This document shows positions 1 to 12,858 of a DNA stretch of 64,000 nucleotides, one piece after another. The stretch is from positions 163,991,235-164,055,234 of the forward strand of contig OX457057.1 in assembly GCA_949752795.1 (NCBI GenBank), in the 5' to 3' direction. A model generated the notes under the pieces. It did no database searches and was not told the DNA's origin. It was given only the letters and a program-made list of their open reading frames with translations. The DNA is from Hyperoodon ampullatus (Eukaryota > Chordata > Mammalia > Artiodactyla > Ziphiidae). The translations under genes and the position numbers were made by a program. The stretch's first letter is position 1; each line of letters begins with the position of its first letter.

Positions 1-840
1 CTGGCCTGCAGAGGAGGCGTGGCGGGTAGAGGCGAGCAGTTCTGGAAACAGCTGGTGTGTGTGTGTCATCAACAGAGTCCCTCTTCCTTTGATGTGAAAG
101 ATTACCTACACAAAAGCCACTGTCAGCTGCAAAAACATAGTAATAAGTATTTTTTTTCCTGCTGAAATAAAGCAACTACTGCAGACTAGGCAACACCTAA
201 GTGACCCCAGTGGTAACCAGAGCAATTTGCTGTGAAGTTGGTTTTCACTAAAATAGAGAACATTTCATGGAAGCAGCCTTGACGCCTGACCGCAGACATG
301 GAGGAGGGTCGCTTGCCATTGGGCTCCTATAGGGAGGGAGAGAGAGGACAGGGGAACAGGAGTGGAATGTAAAGCAGAGGAGAGGAGCACAGCAAACGGC
401 TGCAAAACAACTTTGCACCAAACACCTCCAAGTGGCCAGCCCTCCACTGGCTGAGGGCTGCACCCACTATGGATGTGGGCCTGTCACATGGGATCCTGCT
501 CACTTGAGAACTGCTGCAGCCACAGGAGACGTAGCAGAATTCTACCTGACAAATGGAACGGCTTATGCTTTGTGGAATCCTTCCTTTGCCGAGCCGTTGA
601 CCAGATGTTTGTAGAACTGAGGTGAGGGCTTGGGGTGATACACGTGGGGAACGCTTAACCTCTCATCCCCAATCTTTTATGTGCTCCCACTCTCTGTCTT
701 AGCATCTGTAGCAGAGAAGATCACCATCCCATCACTTAGAGCACTGACTGAATATGTTAGAAAGCACAAAGTTTCACTGAAGCCATCTAGCAGAAGAGTG
801 CCCTGTTTGGGAATACACTTGTAGGGGTTGTTTTGTAAAT
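1..840. other. Unique intergenic sequence
   Basis: Nothing recognisable as a gene here. A short GT run lies at about 53-66. Frames of 60-71 codons on both strands have no family resemblance and are expected by chance. No clear repeat was recognised. Confidence 0.5.
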
Positions 841-859
841 ACCTCATCATTTCTACCCT

Positions 860-1012
860 TAAGAGTGGTTGCAGACCAGCATCATCAGCATCAGCTGGGG
901 GCCTTTCAGAAATGCAGATTCTAAGGCTCCAGTGAAGTAAACATGTCACTTAACAAAATGCCGGGGGGTCCATAGGCACACGGAAGGCCAAGAAGCACTG
1001 CCTTAGCTGTCT
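860..1012 (-). repeat. MER5A-like DNA transposon fossil
   Basis: The segment reads as a decayed hAT-Charlie MINE of the MER5 type: a stretch resembling 'GACCAGCATCATCAGCATCA' followed by an 'AGAAATGCAGATTCT'-like stretch, ending near 'AAGAAGCACTGCC'. In MER5A the same blocks occur in this order on the reverse strand. It is non-autonomous and encodes nothing. The assignment is from remembered consensus, so subfamily is uncertain. Confidence 0.6.
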
Positions 1013-1049
1013 TCAGTGCTGTTTCTCTCCATGGCTTTATGGTGGAGCA

Positions 1050-1210
1050 AGCCTGGTCTAGGGACTTAGCCCTATATCCAAATCTTAGCACCTTTACTTA
1101 ATGACATTGACCATTGACCATTATATCTCTCCAGTATAAAATCATGCCAGGGTAGTTGTGAGAATTCAGTGAACTAATTCATATCAAGTGGCTTGCAATG
1201 AAAATGAATT
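1050..1210 (-). repeat. MIR-like SINE fragment
   Basis: A run of 'GTTGTGAGAATTCAGTGAACTAA' type, preceded by 'cctttacttaatgacattgacc', matches the reverse-complement layout of the MIR core (loss of capitals reflects decay). Short and degenerate; could be only chance similarity. Confidence 0.45.
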
Positions 1211-1544
1211 AACAAGCAGTCTCCCTACTACCAAGTCTTCTTGTTAAAGAACCTTTTGAGTGAAATACCCTGCCCCCTGTTCCTAAAAGGCTAGCTTTTA
1301 TAGAAACTGGTGTTTTCAAGTGTTATAGGAGGGTTACATAGAATTTCACTTTGCTTGATCGATCTTATTGCTCTCAAACTTAGCCAGGCTTTCACAGCAA
1401 TCTTCTTCTAAATTATGTCTACTTCATAATTAAAGACAAGATACTGGCTTATTTCCTGGTCTGTTGAGCCCATATTGGAAGCAATCTGGAATCAGAGGAC
1501 CTTTCACATTTCCTTTTCTCTAAAACGGACAGTGGTGTACCTGC

Positions 1545-1770
1545 TTGGGCTTTGGGCTGTGACAGTCTTGGGTCCAGACTCTAGTTCTGCCGTTTACTAA
1601 AGTATGACTTCGAGGAGTTATCTACTTTCTGTGAACTTATGTATAATCGAACATGGATCTAAAAAATCCTATCTAATAGGGTCACTGTAAAGAGTAAGTG
1701 AGAATCTATATACATTGAAAGCACAGAACCTTACGCATAGTAGGTGCTCATGCATATTTATTTCCTCCTG
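1545..1770 (-). repeat. MIR SINE, minus strand
   Basis: Reads through the reverse MIR order: a 'ccagactctagttctgccgtttacta' block, then a 'taagtgagaatctatatacattgaaagcacagaacctt' block, then 'catagtaggtgctcatgcatatttatt'. This is the tRNA-derived, core-containing mammalian-wide SINE in decayed form. Confidence 0.7.
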
Positions 1771-3130
1771 CTTTGTATCTAGAAATAACTCTAACCATTT
1801 CTGGGGGATGGTGATCAAAACTAATATTTACTCTAGAACATCACTGGAAAAGGAAGGTTTGCCTGTCAGGGACACCTGCATAATTTTTGATCCTCTATTA
1901 CTCACTGGCCATTTCAGAATCAGAGTTAATGTTATGTTAGACACTCCAGCCAAAATGGTATAATGATGAATTGGTCTTATGACTCGTTTTAATAAATTAA
2001 CCTTGAAACGTTACATATTTTTACACTCAGGAACTCATTCTAACTTAGTCCTCGTTTGATTTTTATAACTTATTTTAAAGTTCTCTTTGTATGTTATCTT
2101 TCCTCCATAAGTCTTGTGATGGCCTTTGGCCAAAAGAAATAAAATTATGACCTAGTAACACGTGTTATAATATATGGTTCAAATTTACCTACCAACTTTG
2201 AGTTCTCAAAATACTAGACTTCAATGAGAAAGAATCAAATATTAATGTGTTTTATAGGTAGATAAATAAGGTAGGGAAAGGATGGAAAAGGGAGGGCAAA
2301 TAACAAGTGGATGATAATAAGTAGTGTAAGAGGAAAATATTCACAAGTATAATTAAAGATAAAAGATGCCTTCAGCTGAGCTTTTCAAGGAAGTGGAAAA
2401 ATCAGTGAGTCTGAGAAACTTGTCCGGGCTATCTAATTTAGTAGTTTGGAAATTGGAAAGATGAAAGCTCTTCTACCAAAAGTGGTAAAACAGTGGGGAG
2501 AATCATATAATATTATGAAACGAAGGAACCATGAGAGTTCAAGTCTGTTTTCTTATCTTGAGTCATGCCTGCACTTAGTGCCAGACAGATGAGAACCCAT
2601 TTTTGCTTTTTAAACAATGTTAGAGGAAGATATTTTATGGTCTCTTGATTCTAATTAGCATTCCAGAATTTTGAAAGTTTTAAACAATTTCCAGTCACAG
2701 AGAGCTTTTCCTGAAATCTAACCTAAGCCTCACATTTCTTGCTCAACAGTGATTTTTATAGATAGTTTACTGCTAAGCACTGGCGTTTGAAAATGCCATC
2801 CTAGTGCATTTTCACATCCAAAGCAGTGAAGTTGTCTGTCCCTTGGGATAGTGTATGTGTGCATGTGTGTGTACGTGAAACACAATTTATCTCCTTTAAA
2901 ACCACTTTGAGGATTTTATCAGGTGTGTCTCAAACATCTTCTAACAATGTGTCACAAATGTAACACTGGTGATTTTATACACACTTTCCTAGTAAGTATT
3001 TATATTCCTCTGCTATTTCCTGAACAAATGAGTTTCTTAGATTACCTATCTTCTGCAAGCTTCAAGTAGATACTTTTAAATGTAGCATACTGTATTTGAA
3101 AAATCAATATTCATAATTTAAAGAATTTCA
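1771..3130. other. AT-rich intergenic sequence, nothing recognised
   Basis: No coding exon, RNA gene or confidently recognised repeat. A short TG-rich stretch with interruptions lies near 2850-2876. Reading frames are short and unrelated to known families. Confidence 0.5.
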
Positions 3131-3179
3131 CTTAGGTCTGTTCTCAATCTTAGTTTTTCCCAAACTGATGAGGCCTGAC

Positions 3180-3558
3180 ATCCTCTATCTGTTCTAGATG
3201 TTCTTTGGGGTCAAGTAACCCCACGCTCTGTTGAATTTCTTCCCATTTTCTGTTTGCTGTTCTGTCTCCTTTTCTTGCTCATCCTCCCCTACCTCACCTC
3301 AAAATCACTGTTCTTCAGGACTCAGCCTTAGACCTTCTGCCTGTTCTCCAGAGGTGATCTCATTTATTCTCTTGGTTTCCATTGCTACCTAAATGCCTAC
3401 AACTGCTAATCTATTCCTCCAGTCCAGATGGTCTTCTGAACTCAAAAGCCATACGTATAGTATTTGTATAGGCACTGAAAGTTAACATGCCCCAAACTGG
3501 ATTCACCATTTCTCCCTTTACCTTCCATACCTCTTCCTTCTGTTTTCCCCACCCCAAT
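3180..3558 (+). repeat. Ancient LINE-like fragment (possibly L2), left part
   Basis: Pyrimidine-rich sequence with a block resembling 'taacatgccccaaactgga...' and 'ccccaataaatggcac', a pattern I associate with internal L2-type LINE sequence. It stops where L1M sequence begins at about 3560, and a possible continuation ('gaacctagaagtcatgctgg') lies at 4270-4330. Family assignment is tentative. Confidence 0.4.
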
Positions 3559-4090
3559 AAATGGCACTACCCATTATTTACAATAGCCAAAAGGTGGAAA
3601 GGACCCAAGTTCCCATCAAGAGATAAATGGATAAATAAAATGTGCCATATACATATAATGGAATATTATTTAGCCTAAAAAAGAAGGAAATTCTGACACA
3701 TGCTACAACATGGATACCCTTGAGGACATTATGCTATGTGAAATAAGCCAGTCACAAAGGACAAATACTGTGCAATGCCATTTATATGAGGTAGCTAGAG
3801 TATTCAGATGGATAGAAACAGAAAGTAGAGTGGTCACTGCTAGGGGCTGAGAGGAGCAGGGAATGGGAAGGGAGGGTAACTGTTTAATGGGTACAGAAGT
3901 TTGCTTTGGGAAGATGAGGACAATTCTGGAGATGGATGATGGTGGTGATTGTACGACAATGTGAATGTACTTCATGCCCCAGAAATGTCCACTTAAAAAT
4001 AGTTAAGATGTTAAATTTCATGCTGTATGTATCTCACTACAAATTTTAAAACGACAAAAAAATGTAAGGGAACATGTTAAAAGACACCAC
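3559..4090 (+). mobile_element. L1M-type LINE-1 3' end
   Basis: Starts in ORF2 C-terminal sequence: the forward strand encodes a tail like 'TIAKRWKGPKFPS...WINKMCHIHIMEYYLA', the equivalent of the end of ORF2 seen intact in L1-B. It continues into a 3' UTR with the 'ggtggtgattgtacgacaatgtgaatgtactt' pattern typical of old mammalian L1M tails. No open frame of useful length remains. It appears inserted in older LINE-like sequence. Confidence 0.75.
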
Positions 4091-4408
4091 ATAAAACAAT
4101 CAACCAAACCCAGAATGTGGAACATACACGAGTTTCACTAAAAAATCAAAGGCATAAAAAAAGGAAGAGGGAAGGAGGGAAGGACTATTATGGAATAAAG
4201 GAGACCTAAGAGACAAAAATAAATTAATTAATTTATAGAAATGAGTAAACAACAATACCTTCCACCTAGGCTCTTAAGCCAGGAACCTAGAAGTCATGCT
4301 GGAATCTTTTTGCCCCGTGTGTCCATTTATGTTTGCACACGTGCGCTCTGCTTACAGAAAGCCCCTTGTTTCTCACTTTGAAGCAAGCAGGCTCCAAAGG
4401 AGTTGGAT

Positions 4409-4666
4409 AAGGGAGACATTTTTTTTTTTTTTTTTTTCTTTTCTTTTTTTTTTTTTTTTTTTGCGGTACACGGGCCTCTCACTGTTGTGGCCTCTCCCGT
4501 TGCGGAGCACAGGCTCCGGATGCGCAGGCTCAGCGGCCATGGCTCACAGGCCCAGCCGCTCTGCGGCATGTGGGACCTTCCCGGACCGGGGCACGAATCC
4601 GTGTCCCGTGCATCGGCAGGCGGACTCTCAACCACTGCGCCACCAGGGAAGCCCAAGGGAGACATT
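4409..4666 (-). mobile_element. CHR SINE (short form) with 12-bp TSD
   Basis: The body is 4421-4654 in reverse orientation: a T-rich tail of about 42 bases on the left, then the body, with the tRNA-like head at the right ending 'caccagggaagccc'. The duplication AAGGGAGACATT is perfect at 4409-4420 and 4655-4666. The head carries Pol III A-box and B-box-like blocks. The TSD and long tail suggest a fairly recent L1-driven insertion. Frames of about 90-137 codons through it are non-coding artefacts. Confidence 0.93.
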
Positions 4667-5520
4667 TTTATGTTTTAAAGTTGAAGGGAAGACTTTACAA
4701 AGAAGGTGAGCCTGCTAAGGGCCTTGAATGCTGGGTGATATAGAATTACTTAAGAACTGGTTGTTGGAGATGAGATTCTAGATAGAGGGACAAGATGCAG
4801 TAGGAATAAGCTTGACATCTGAGTGGCAGTGATGGATGAGAAGCTGCAGGAAAGCCTTTTTGCCTGACCAGGCTGGTCATGCTGACTTCTTGTAGAGTTG
4901 AGCCCTCTGGAGCGGTGTGGGCCAAGGGCCACTCAGTGGCATTGCATTTGGTTTTGTAGATAGTCGAAGGCGTGTGCATATTTGACATTCTGTGATGTAA
5001 AGGAGTCAGAGAGAAATTAGATCATATCTAATAATGGAAGCTTCTGGAAAATAGAGGTCATACTATACAAATAAATGGGGGACCTGAAGAAGTTGATTGT
5101 GAAAGGATAGATCTTACAGGGAAAAAGGTGGCTTATGCAATCAACTCTGTACTTTAGGGAGAAGGGAAGGAGAGGGGACACTTTCAAGAGATGACTTACC
5201 TTCTAAGGCTGTTTTGTAGATGCAGGCCAGATGAGCATCTAAAGGGATGTTGCTATGACAAGACACAACTAGGATGTACTTGATAGCGAATCTGGATTGA
5301 AATGCAGTGGAAACCCCATTCTGAGAATTAGGACTCCTTAACAGATGAGGGGTTAGCTTGCTGTTAAACATGTTAAGAGCATGTTTCTTATGTGTGACAT
5401 CTAAGTGTGATGGAACATGGCCCTTATTAAATTTGTCACACCCTCTTTCCCCTGGACCATTCTTATATTTTAAGTTCCCTCCCCTATGATAGGTTAATTC
5501 TCCTTTCTTTCTTTGAACCA
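4667..5520. other. Unique intergenic sequence
   Basis: No gene or confident repeat seen. An opposite-strand frame of 126 codons at 5141-5521 has no recognisable domain and normal intergenic composition. Confidence 0.45.
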
Positions 5521-5524
5521 ACAG

Positions 5525-5790
5525 TTTTGTCTAAATCTATCAATCAGGGTCCCAGCAGAAAACAAGTTATATACTCCAACTGAGTCTTACAGAATTTACT
5601 AAGGGATTATTTAAAAGGTACAAAAAGGAATAGTGCAGCATGCAGAGGCTATTAACATCAAAGTGTTGTGACCAGCCTTAGGCCTGGAGGGGAAGAGAAG
5701 GAGGCAGTAACTAGAACCCAGAGATGGTGAGGGCTGTTGGGACAGAGCTGTGACCTCCCCTGAGGGACACGGCCAGCCCAAGGCTGGCCC
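5525..5790. repeat. Ancient interspersed repeat of unassigned class
   Basis: The opening 'caatcagggtcccagcagaaaacaag' and later 'ggcctggaggggaagagaaggaggcagtaac' resemble a dispersed mammalian repeat that I have seen in other genomes but cannot name with confidence. No coding potential. Confidence 0.35.
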
Positions 5791-5988
5791 CTGGGGAATC
5801 TCACCCTTCTTCATCCCTCTGTTCTCACACAGGTCAGCCTCCCTGGGCACAGAGCAAGATGAAGAAAAGTGGGTGGTGTATCAGAGCAGCAAATGGAATA
5901 TTTCTATTGGGTTTCCATGCAGATCTCTTGCCATCTCTTCTTTAGTGTTGCAACTTTATTCTGAGCACAATTTAAAAACTTTTTACCT

Positions 5989-6190
5989 TTTTTTTTTTGC
6001 GGTATGCGGGCCTCTCACTGTCGTGGCCTCTCCCGTTGCGGAGCACAGGCTCCGGACGCGCAGGCTCAGCGGCCATGGCTCACGGGCCCAGCCGCTCCAC
6101 GGCACGTGGGATCTTCCCGGACCGGGGCACAAACCCACGTCCCCTGCATCGGCAGGCGGACTCTCAACCACTGCGCCACCAGGGAAGCCC
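5989..6190 (-). mobile_element. CHR SINE (short form)
   Basis: T tail at 5989-5998, body, and tRNA-like head ending 'caccagggaagccc' at 6190. Flanks share an imperfect 'TACCTTT / TACCCTTT' repeat, so the TSD is short or decayed. Sequence is close to the other short-form copies in this window, all about 200 bp. Confidence 0.92.
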
Positions 6191-6329
6191 TACCCTTTCT
6201 TAATTTTGCTTTTATATTATCATCTGTACTTACTTACTCATTGAAATTCAAAATGGAGTCTTTTATAGGTAGGTCAGGCCTGCCAGTCTTAACCTGAGCT
6301 ATAAGCCCCCACCAGAACTTCTCAATATG

Positions 6330-6480
6330 TAATGCACTCAGGAATAGCCAGCTTCTAATGTTGATTCAGACTCAGGAGGTCTGGGGAGGGACCTGAGAGT
6401 CTTCATTTCTAGCACGTTCCCAAGTGATATCCATGCAGCTGGTCCATAGACCACATTTTGAGGAGCAAGGCACTGCATGA
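6330..6480 (+). repeat. MER5A-like DNA transposon fossil
   Basis: Blocks in forward MER5A order: 'gattcagactcaggaggtctgggg', 'cctgagagtcttcatttctagcacgttccc', and 'gctggtccatagaccacattttgag'. A non-autonomous hAT relic with no coding function. Confidence 0.75.
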
Positions 6481-7390
6481 TTTTGAAATGGCCTTCAGAT
6501 GAACTACCAGCTACCTCAAATTGGTTAGGTGAGGTAGTGGAAGGGTCCACCTTTCCACTGGTGGCCCGCCATCTGCTACTTCATTATTTCTTGGCTTTGC
6601 CACCAGTTCCCAGAATTCATGTGGACCATGTACTTCTCCAAGTCTCAAAGCGTCTGCCTTCTATACGGGATTTAATGCTGCTCCTTTTCCTGGATTTGTG
6701 AGGAAACGATGACAGCAAATTACTATGATTATCTTCTGCGAATGGTGTCTTATAAGACCTGTTATCTGCCTCACTGTTGCTGTCATTTGAACACCATTCA
6801 GCTTGATGCTTACCTGAGCCAAAAAAGCTGATGATGTTTTGGTGACTGATTCAGGGAGTTGCAGAAAATGAGTCTATAATCTTAGGGTAAGCTTCCCTTT
6901 AACAGGGTAAGGTATCACAGACTAAACTTTTGCTGTATCTTAACATATCTTACAAAACAAGTGACCAGTTTATTAGAGGCTGAAGCTGTACACAGAGTGA
7001 GGAAAGTATAGGAAAAGGGTGAGGGACTTGTTTCTATGAATTTTATTTCAGACAGTAAGCTGATAGATCAGTAAGTGGAACTCTGAAAGCCACACCTAGG
7101 GAAGTTACAAGATGGGATAGAGAGGGGGTTCACTCTGGGATGACATGAATGCCATGGGGCCTTGTGTCTGTGGACTCAGATAGCAGTGAGGCCAGTGGAA
7201 CTAAAAATATGGGAAGTGAAAGTGGAAAAGAGGAATACAAAGGATGAATCTCTGTCATAATCAGTTGTGAAAAGCAACAACATTTAAGAAAAGTTATTTT
7301 AATGTAAATAATATAAATTACTATTCATTGAGTGCTTTCAGTATGGCCAGTTCTCTACATACATTCTTTCAGATCATCCTGCCAACTCTG
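6481..7390. other. Unique intergenic sequence
   Basis: No gene seen. Moderate AT content, scattered short frames only. A weak MIR-like 'attgagtgctttcagtatggccag' occurs near 7327-7350 but is too short to call. Confidence 0.45.
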
Positions 7391-7394
7391 AAGA

Positions 7395-7655
7395 GTAGCA
7401 TAATTAAAAGCCCAGGTTCTAAACTGCTTGGGTTTAAATCTGGTGTGAACCAATTCCTAGAAATCTGGCATTTTGAAGCTTTTAACCTCCCTGTGCTGCA
7501 TGTTTTATACACGGTGAAATGGACATGAAAATAGTAACAATCTTGGAGGGTTCTCTCCAGGAATAAAGAACTTGATAAGTGAAAATTATTCAGAACAATG
7601 CTGGCATAGACTAATCTCTCAGTCGGTGCTAACAATAATTATTAGCATCTCATTG
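7395..7655 (-). repeat. MIR SINE, minus strand
   Basis: Reverse MIR order: 'gcttgggtttaaatctggtg', 'aacctccctgtgctgcatg', 'ggtgaaatggacatgaaaatagtaac', and a final 'cagtcggtgctaacaataattattagc'. Decayed but collinear over about 250 bp. Confidence 0.75.
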
Positions 7656-8127
7656 AGTTTGATTGCTTGCTTAAATGTGAGTTCTTTTTCCATGAAGCCA
7701 AGTTGTCTCTTCCAGTTTATAGTGGGATGACCATGTTAGTTATGGTGGAGAGGGAGTCTTTTTTTTTTCTTTTTTAACCTCTTTAATGGAGTATAATTGC
7801 TTTACAATGGTGTGGTAGTTTCTGCTTTATGAGAAAGTGAATCAACTATACGTATACATATATCCCCATATCTCCTCCCTCTTGCGTCTCCTTTCCACTC
7901 TCCCTATCCCACCCCTCCGTCACAAAGCACTGAGCTGATCTCCCAGTGCTATGCAGCTGCTTCCCACTAGCTATCTATATTACATTTGGTAGTGTATATA
8001 TGTCCATGCCACTCTCTCACTTCGTCTCAGCTAACCCTTCCCCCTCCCCATGTGCTCAAGTCCATTCTCTATGTCTGCATCTTTATTCCTGTCCTGCCCC
8101 TAGGTTCTTCAGAACCTTTTTTTTTTT

Positions 8128-11100
8128 TTAGATTCCACATACATGTGTTAACATACAGTATTTGTTTTTCTCTTTGTGACTTACTTCACTCTGTATGACA
8201 GACTCTAGGTCCATCCACCTCACTACAAACAACTCAATTTCGTTTCTTTTAATGGCTGAGTAATATTCCATTGTATATATGTGCCACATCTTCTTTATCC
8301 ATTCATCTGCCGACAGACACTGATGTTGCTTCCATGTCCTGGCTATTGTAAATAGAGCTGCAATGACATTGTTGTACATGACTCTTTTTGAATCATGGTT
8401 TTCTCAGGGTATATGCCCAGTAGTGGGATTGCTGGGTCATATGGTAATTCTATTTTTAGTTTTTTAAGGAACCTCCATACTGTTCTCCATAGTGGCGGTA
8501 ACAATTCACATTCCCACCAGCAGTGCAAGAGGGTTCCCTTTTCTCCACACCCTCTCCAGCATTTATTGTTTCTAGATTTTTTGATGATGGCAATTCTGAC
8601 CGGTGTGAGATGGTATCTCATTGTAGTTTTGATTTGCATTTCTCTAATGATTAGTGATGTTGAGCATCCTTTCATGTGTTTGTTGGCAATCTGTATATCT
8701 TCTTTAGAGAAATGTCTATTTACGTCTTCTGGCCATTTTTGGATTGGGTTGTTTGTTTTTTTGTTATTGAGCTGCATGAGCTGCTTGTAAATTTTGGAGA
8801 TTAATCCTTTGTCAGTTGCTTCATTTGCAAATATTTTCTCCCATTCTGAGGGTTGTCTTTTGGTCTTGTTTATGGTTTCCTTCACTGTGCAAAAGCTTTT
8901 AAGTTTCATTAGGTCCCATCTGTTTATTTTTGTTTTTATATCCATTTCTCTAGGAGGTGGGTCGAAAAGGATCTTGCTGTGATTTATGTCATGGAGTGTT
9001 CTGCCTATGTTTTCCTCTAAGAGTTTGATAGTTTCTGGCCTTACATTTAGGTCTTTAATCCATTTAGAGTTTATTTTTGTGTATGGTGTTAGGGAGTGTT
9101 CTAATCTCATACTTTTACATGTACCTGTCCAGTTTTCCCAGCACCACTTATTGAAGAGGCTGTCTTTTCTCCACTGTATATTCTTGCCTCCTTTATCAAA
9201 GATAAGGTGACCATATGTGCGTGGGTTTATCTCTGGGCTTTCTATCCTGTTCCATTGATCTATCTTTCTGTTTTGTGCCAGTACCATACTGTCTTGATTA
9301 CTGTAGCTTTGTAGTGTAGTCTGAAGTCAGACTGATTCCTCCAGCTCCATTTTTCATTCTCAAGATTTCTTTGGCTATTCGGGGTCTTTTGTGTTTCCAT
9401 ACAAATTGTGAAATTTTTTGTTCTAGTTCTGTGAAAAATGCCAGTGGTAGTTTGATAGGGATTGCATTGAATCTGTAGATTGCTTTGGGTAGTAGAGTCA
9501 TTTTCACAATGTTGACTCTTCCAATCCAAGAACATGGTATATCTCTCCATCTATTTGTATCATCTTTAATTTGTTTCATCAGTGTCTTATAATTTTCTGC
9601 ATACAGGTCTTTTGTCTCCTTAGGTAGGTTTATTCCTAGATATTTTATTCTTTTTGTTGCAGTGGTAAATAGTGTTTTCTTAATTTCACTTTCAGATTTT
9701 TCATCATTAGTGTATAAGAATGCTAGAGATTTCTGTGCATTAATTTTTTATCCTGCTACTTCACCAAATTCATTGATTATCTCTAGTAGTTTTCTCGTAG
9801 CATCATTAGGATTCTCTATGTATAGTATCATGTCATCTTCAAACAGTGACAGCTTTACTTCTTCTTTTCCGATTTGTATTCCTTTTATTTCTTTTTCTCT
9901 CTGATTGCTGTGGCTAAAACTTCCAAAACTATGTTGAATGATAGTGGTGAGACTGGACAACCTTGTTTTGCTCCTGATCTTAGTGGAAATGGTTTCAGTT
10001 TTTCACCATTGAGAATGATGTTGGCTGTGGGTTTTTTCATATATGGCCTTTATTATGTTGAGGTTAAGTTCCCTCTATGCCTAGTTTCTGGAGGGTTTTT
10101 ATCATAAATGGGTGTTGAATTTTTTCAAAAGCTTTTTCTGCATCTATTGAGATAATCATATGGTTTTTCTCCTTCAATTGGTTAATATGGTGTATCACAT
10201 TGATTGATTTACATATATTGAAGAATCCTTGAATTCCTGGGATAAACCCCACTTGATCATGGTATATGATCCTTTTAATGTGCTGTTGGATTATGTTTGG
10301 TAGTAGTTTGGTGAGGATTTTTGCATCTATGTTCATCAGTGTTATTGGCCTGTAGTTTTCTTTTTTTGGAACATCTTTTTCTGGTTTTGGTATCGGGGTG
10401 ATGGTGGCCTCACAGAATGAGTTTGGGAGTGTTTCTCCCTCTGCTACATTTTGGAAGAGTTTGGGAAGGGTAGGTGCTAGCTCTTCTCTGAATGTTTGAT
10501 AGAATTCGCCTGTGAAGCCATCTGGTCCTGGGCTTTTGTTCGTTGGAAGATTTTTAATCACAGTCTCAATTTCAGTGCTTGTGATTTGTCTGTTTATATG
10601 TTCTATTTCTTCCTGGTTCAGTCTTGGAAGGTTGTGCTTTTCTAAGAATTTGTCCATTTTTTCCAGGTTGTGCATTTTATTGGCATATAGTTGCTTGTAG
10701 TAATCTCATGATCCTTTGTATTTCTGCAGTGTCTGTTGTGACTCCTCCTTTTTCATTTCTAATTCTACTGATTTGAGTCTTCTCCCTTTTTTTCTTGATG
10801 AGTCTGGCTAATGGTTTATCAATTTTTTAAATCTTCTCAAAGAACAAGCTTTTAGTTTTATTGATCTTTGCTACTGTTGTCTTCATTTCTTTTTTCATTT
10901 ATTTCTGATCTGATCTTATGATTTCTTTTCTTCTGCTAACTTTGGGGTTTTTTTGTTCTTCTTTAATTGCTTTAGGTGTAAGTTTAGGTTATTTCAGATG
11001 CTTCTTGTTTCTTGAGGTAGGATTGTATTGCTACAAACTTCCCTCTTAGAACTGATTTTGTTGCATCCCATAGGTTTTGGGTTGTCATGTATTCATTTGT

Positions 11101-11909
11101 TTGTAGGTATGTTTTGATTTCTTCAGTGATCTCTTGGTTATTTAGTAGTGTATTGTTTAGCCTCCATGTGTTTGTAGTTTTTACAGATTTTTTCCTGTAA
11201 TTGATATCTAGTCTCATAGCGTTGTGGTCAGAAAAGATACTTGATACAATTTCAATTTTCTTAAATTTACCGAGGCTTGATTTGTGACCCAAGTTATGGT
11301 CACTCCTGGAGAATGTTCCATGAGCACTTGAGAAGAAAGTGTATTCTGTTGTTTTTGGATGGAATGTCCTATAAATATCAATTAAGTCCATCTTGTTTAA
11401 TGTGTCATTTAAAGCTTGTGTTTCCTTATTTATTTTCATTTTGGATGATCTGTCCATTGGTGAAAGTGGGGTGTTAAAGTCCCCTACTATTATTGTGTTA
11501 CTGTCGATTTCCCCTTTTATGGCTGTTAGCATTTGCCTTATGTATCGAGGTGCTCCTATGTTGGGTGCATGAATATTTACAGTTGTTATATATTCTTCTT
11601 GGATTGATCCCTTGATCATTTTGTAGTGTCCTTCTTTGTCTCTTGGAATACTCTTTGTTTTAAAGCCTATTTTGTCTGATATGAGATTTGCTACTCCAGC
11701 TTTCTTTTGATTGCGTTTACATGGAATATCTTTTTCCGTCTCCTCACTTTCTGTCTGTATGTGTCCCTACGTCTGAAGTTGGTCTCTTGTAGAGAGCATA
11801 TATACAGGTCTTGTTTTTGTATCCATTCAGCCAGTCTATGTGTTTTGGTTAGAGCATTTAATCCATTTACATTTAATGTAATTATTAATATGTATGTTCC
11901 TATTACCAT
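8128..11909 (-). pseudogene. L1-A ORF2 remnant (endonuclease-reverse transcriptase), broken
   Basis: Pieces of ORF2p occur in order on the minus strand in shifting frames: an endonuclease start at 11909-11691 ('LNVNGLNA', 'LQETNF'), more endonuclease at 11619-10984 ('GDFNTPLSP', '[10 protein letters not shown]'), a reverse transcriptase part at 10675-10064, pieces at 9960-9748 and 9579-9298, and a long C-terminal piece at 9287-8343 with a cysteine cluster ('[19 protein letters not shown]'). The reverse transcriptase motif FADD reads FEDD near 9855. Several frameshifts and stops separate the pieces, so no functional protein is possible. Confidence 0.93.
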
Positions 11910-11967
11910 TTTCTTAATTGTTTGGGTTTGTTATTGTAGGTCTTTTCTTTCCCTTGTGTTTCCTGCC

Positions 11968-12858
11968 TGGAGAAGTTCCTTTAGCATTTGTTGTAAAGCT
12001 AGTTAGGTGGTGCTGAATTCTCTTAGCTTTTGCTTGTCTGTAAAGGTTTTAATTTCTCTGTGAAATCGGAATGAGATCCTTGCTGGGGAGAGTCATCTTG
12101 GTTGTAGGTTTTTCCCTCTCATCACTTTAAATATGTCCTGCCACTCCCTTGTGGCTTGCAGAGTTTCTGCTGAAAGATCAGCTGTTAACCTTATGGGGAT
12201 TCCCTTGTATGTTATTTGTTGTTTTTCCCTTGCTGCCTTTAATATTTTTTCTTTGTATTTAATTTTTGATAGTTTAATTAACCTGTATGTTGGCATTTTT
12301 CTCCTTGGATTTATTCTGTATGGGATTCTCTGTGCATCCTGGATTTGACTGACTATTTCCTTTCCCATATTAGGGGGTATTTTCAACTACAATCTCTTCA
12401 AATATTTTCTCATTCCCTTTCTTTTTCTCTTCTCCTTCTGGGACCCCTATAATTCAAATGTTGGTGTGTTTAATGTTGTCCCAGAGGTCTCTAAGACTGT
12501 CCTCAATTCTTTTCATTCTTTTTTTTTTCTGCTCTGCAGTAGTTATTTCCACTATTTTCTCTTCCACGTCACTTATCTGTTCTTCTGCCTCAGTTATTCT
12601 GCTATTGATTCCTTCTAGAGAATTTTTAATTTCACTTATTGTGTTGTTCATCATTGTTTGTTTTCTCTTTAGTTCTTCTAGGTCCTTGTTAAACGTTTCT
12701 TGTACTTTTTCCATTCTATTTTCAAGATTTTGGATCATCTTTACTATCATTACTCTGAATTCTTTGTCAGGTAGACTGCCTATTTCCTCTTCATTTGTTT
12801 GGTGTGGTGGGTTTTTACCTTGCTCCTTCCTCTGCTGTGTGTTTCTCTGTCTTTTCAT
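11968..12858 (-). pseudogene. L1-A ORF1 remnant (RNA-binding chaperone), broken
   Basis: Minus-strand pieces at 12858-12454 (acidic N-terminus and coiled coil, 'RITEAEEQISDVEEKI') and 12386-12093 (RNA-binding and C-terminal part, '[14 protein letters not shown]') lie in different frames, so the chain is interrupted near 12400. In L1-B the same protein is a single 297-residue frame. Boundaries at the 3' side are set by comparison with L1-B. Confidence 0.88.
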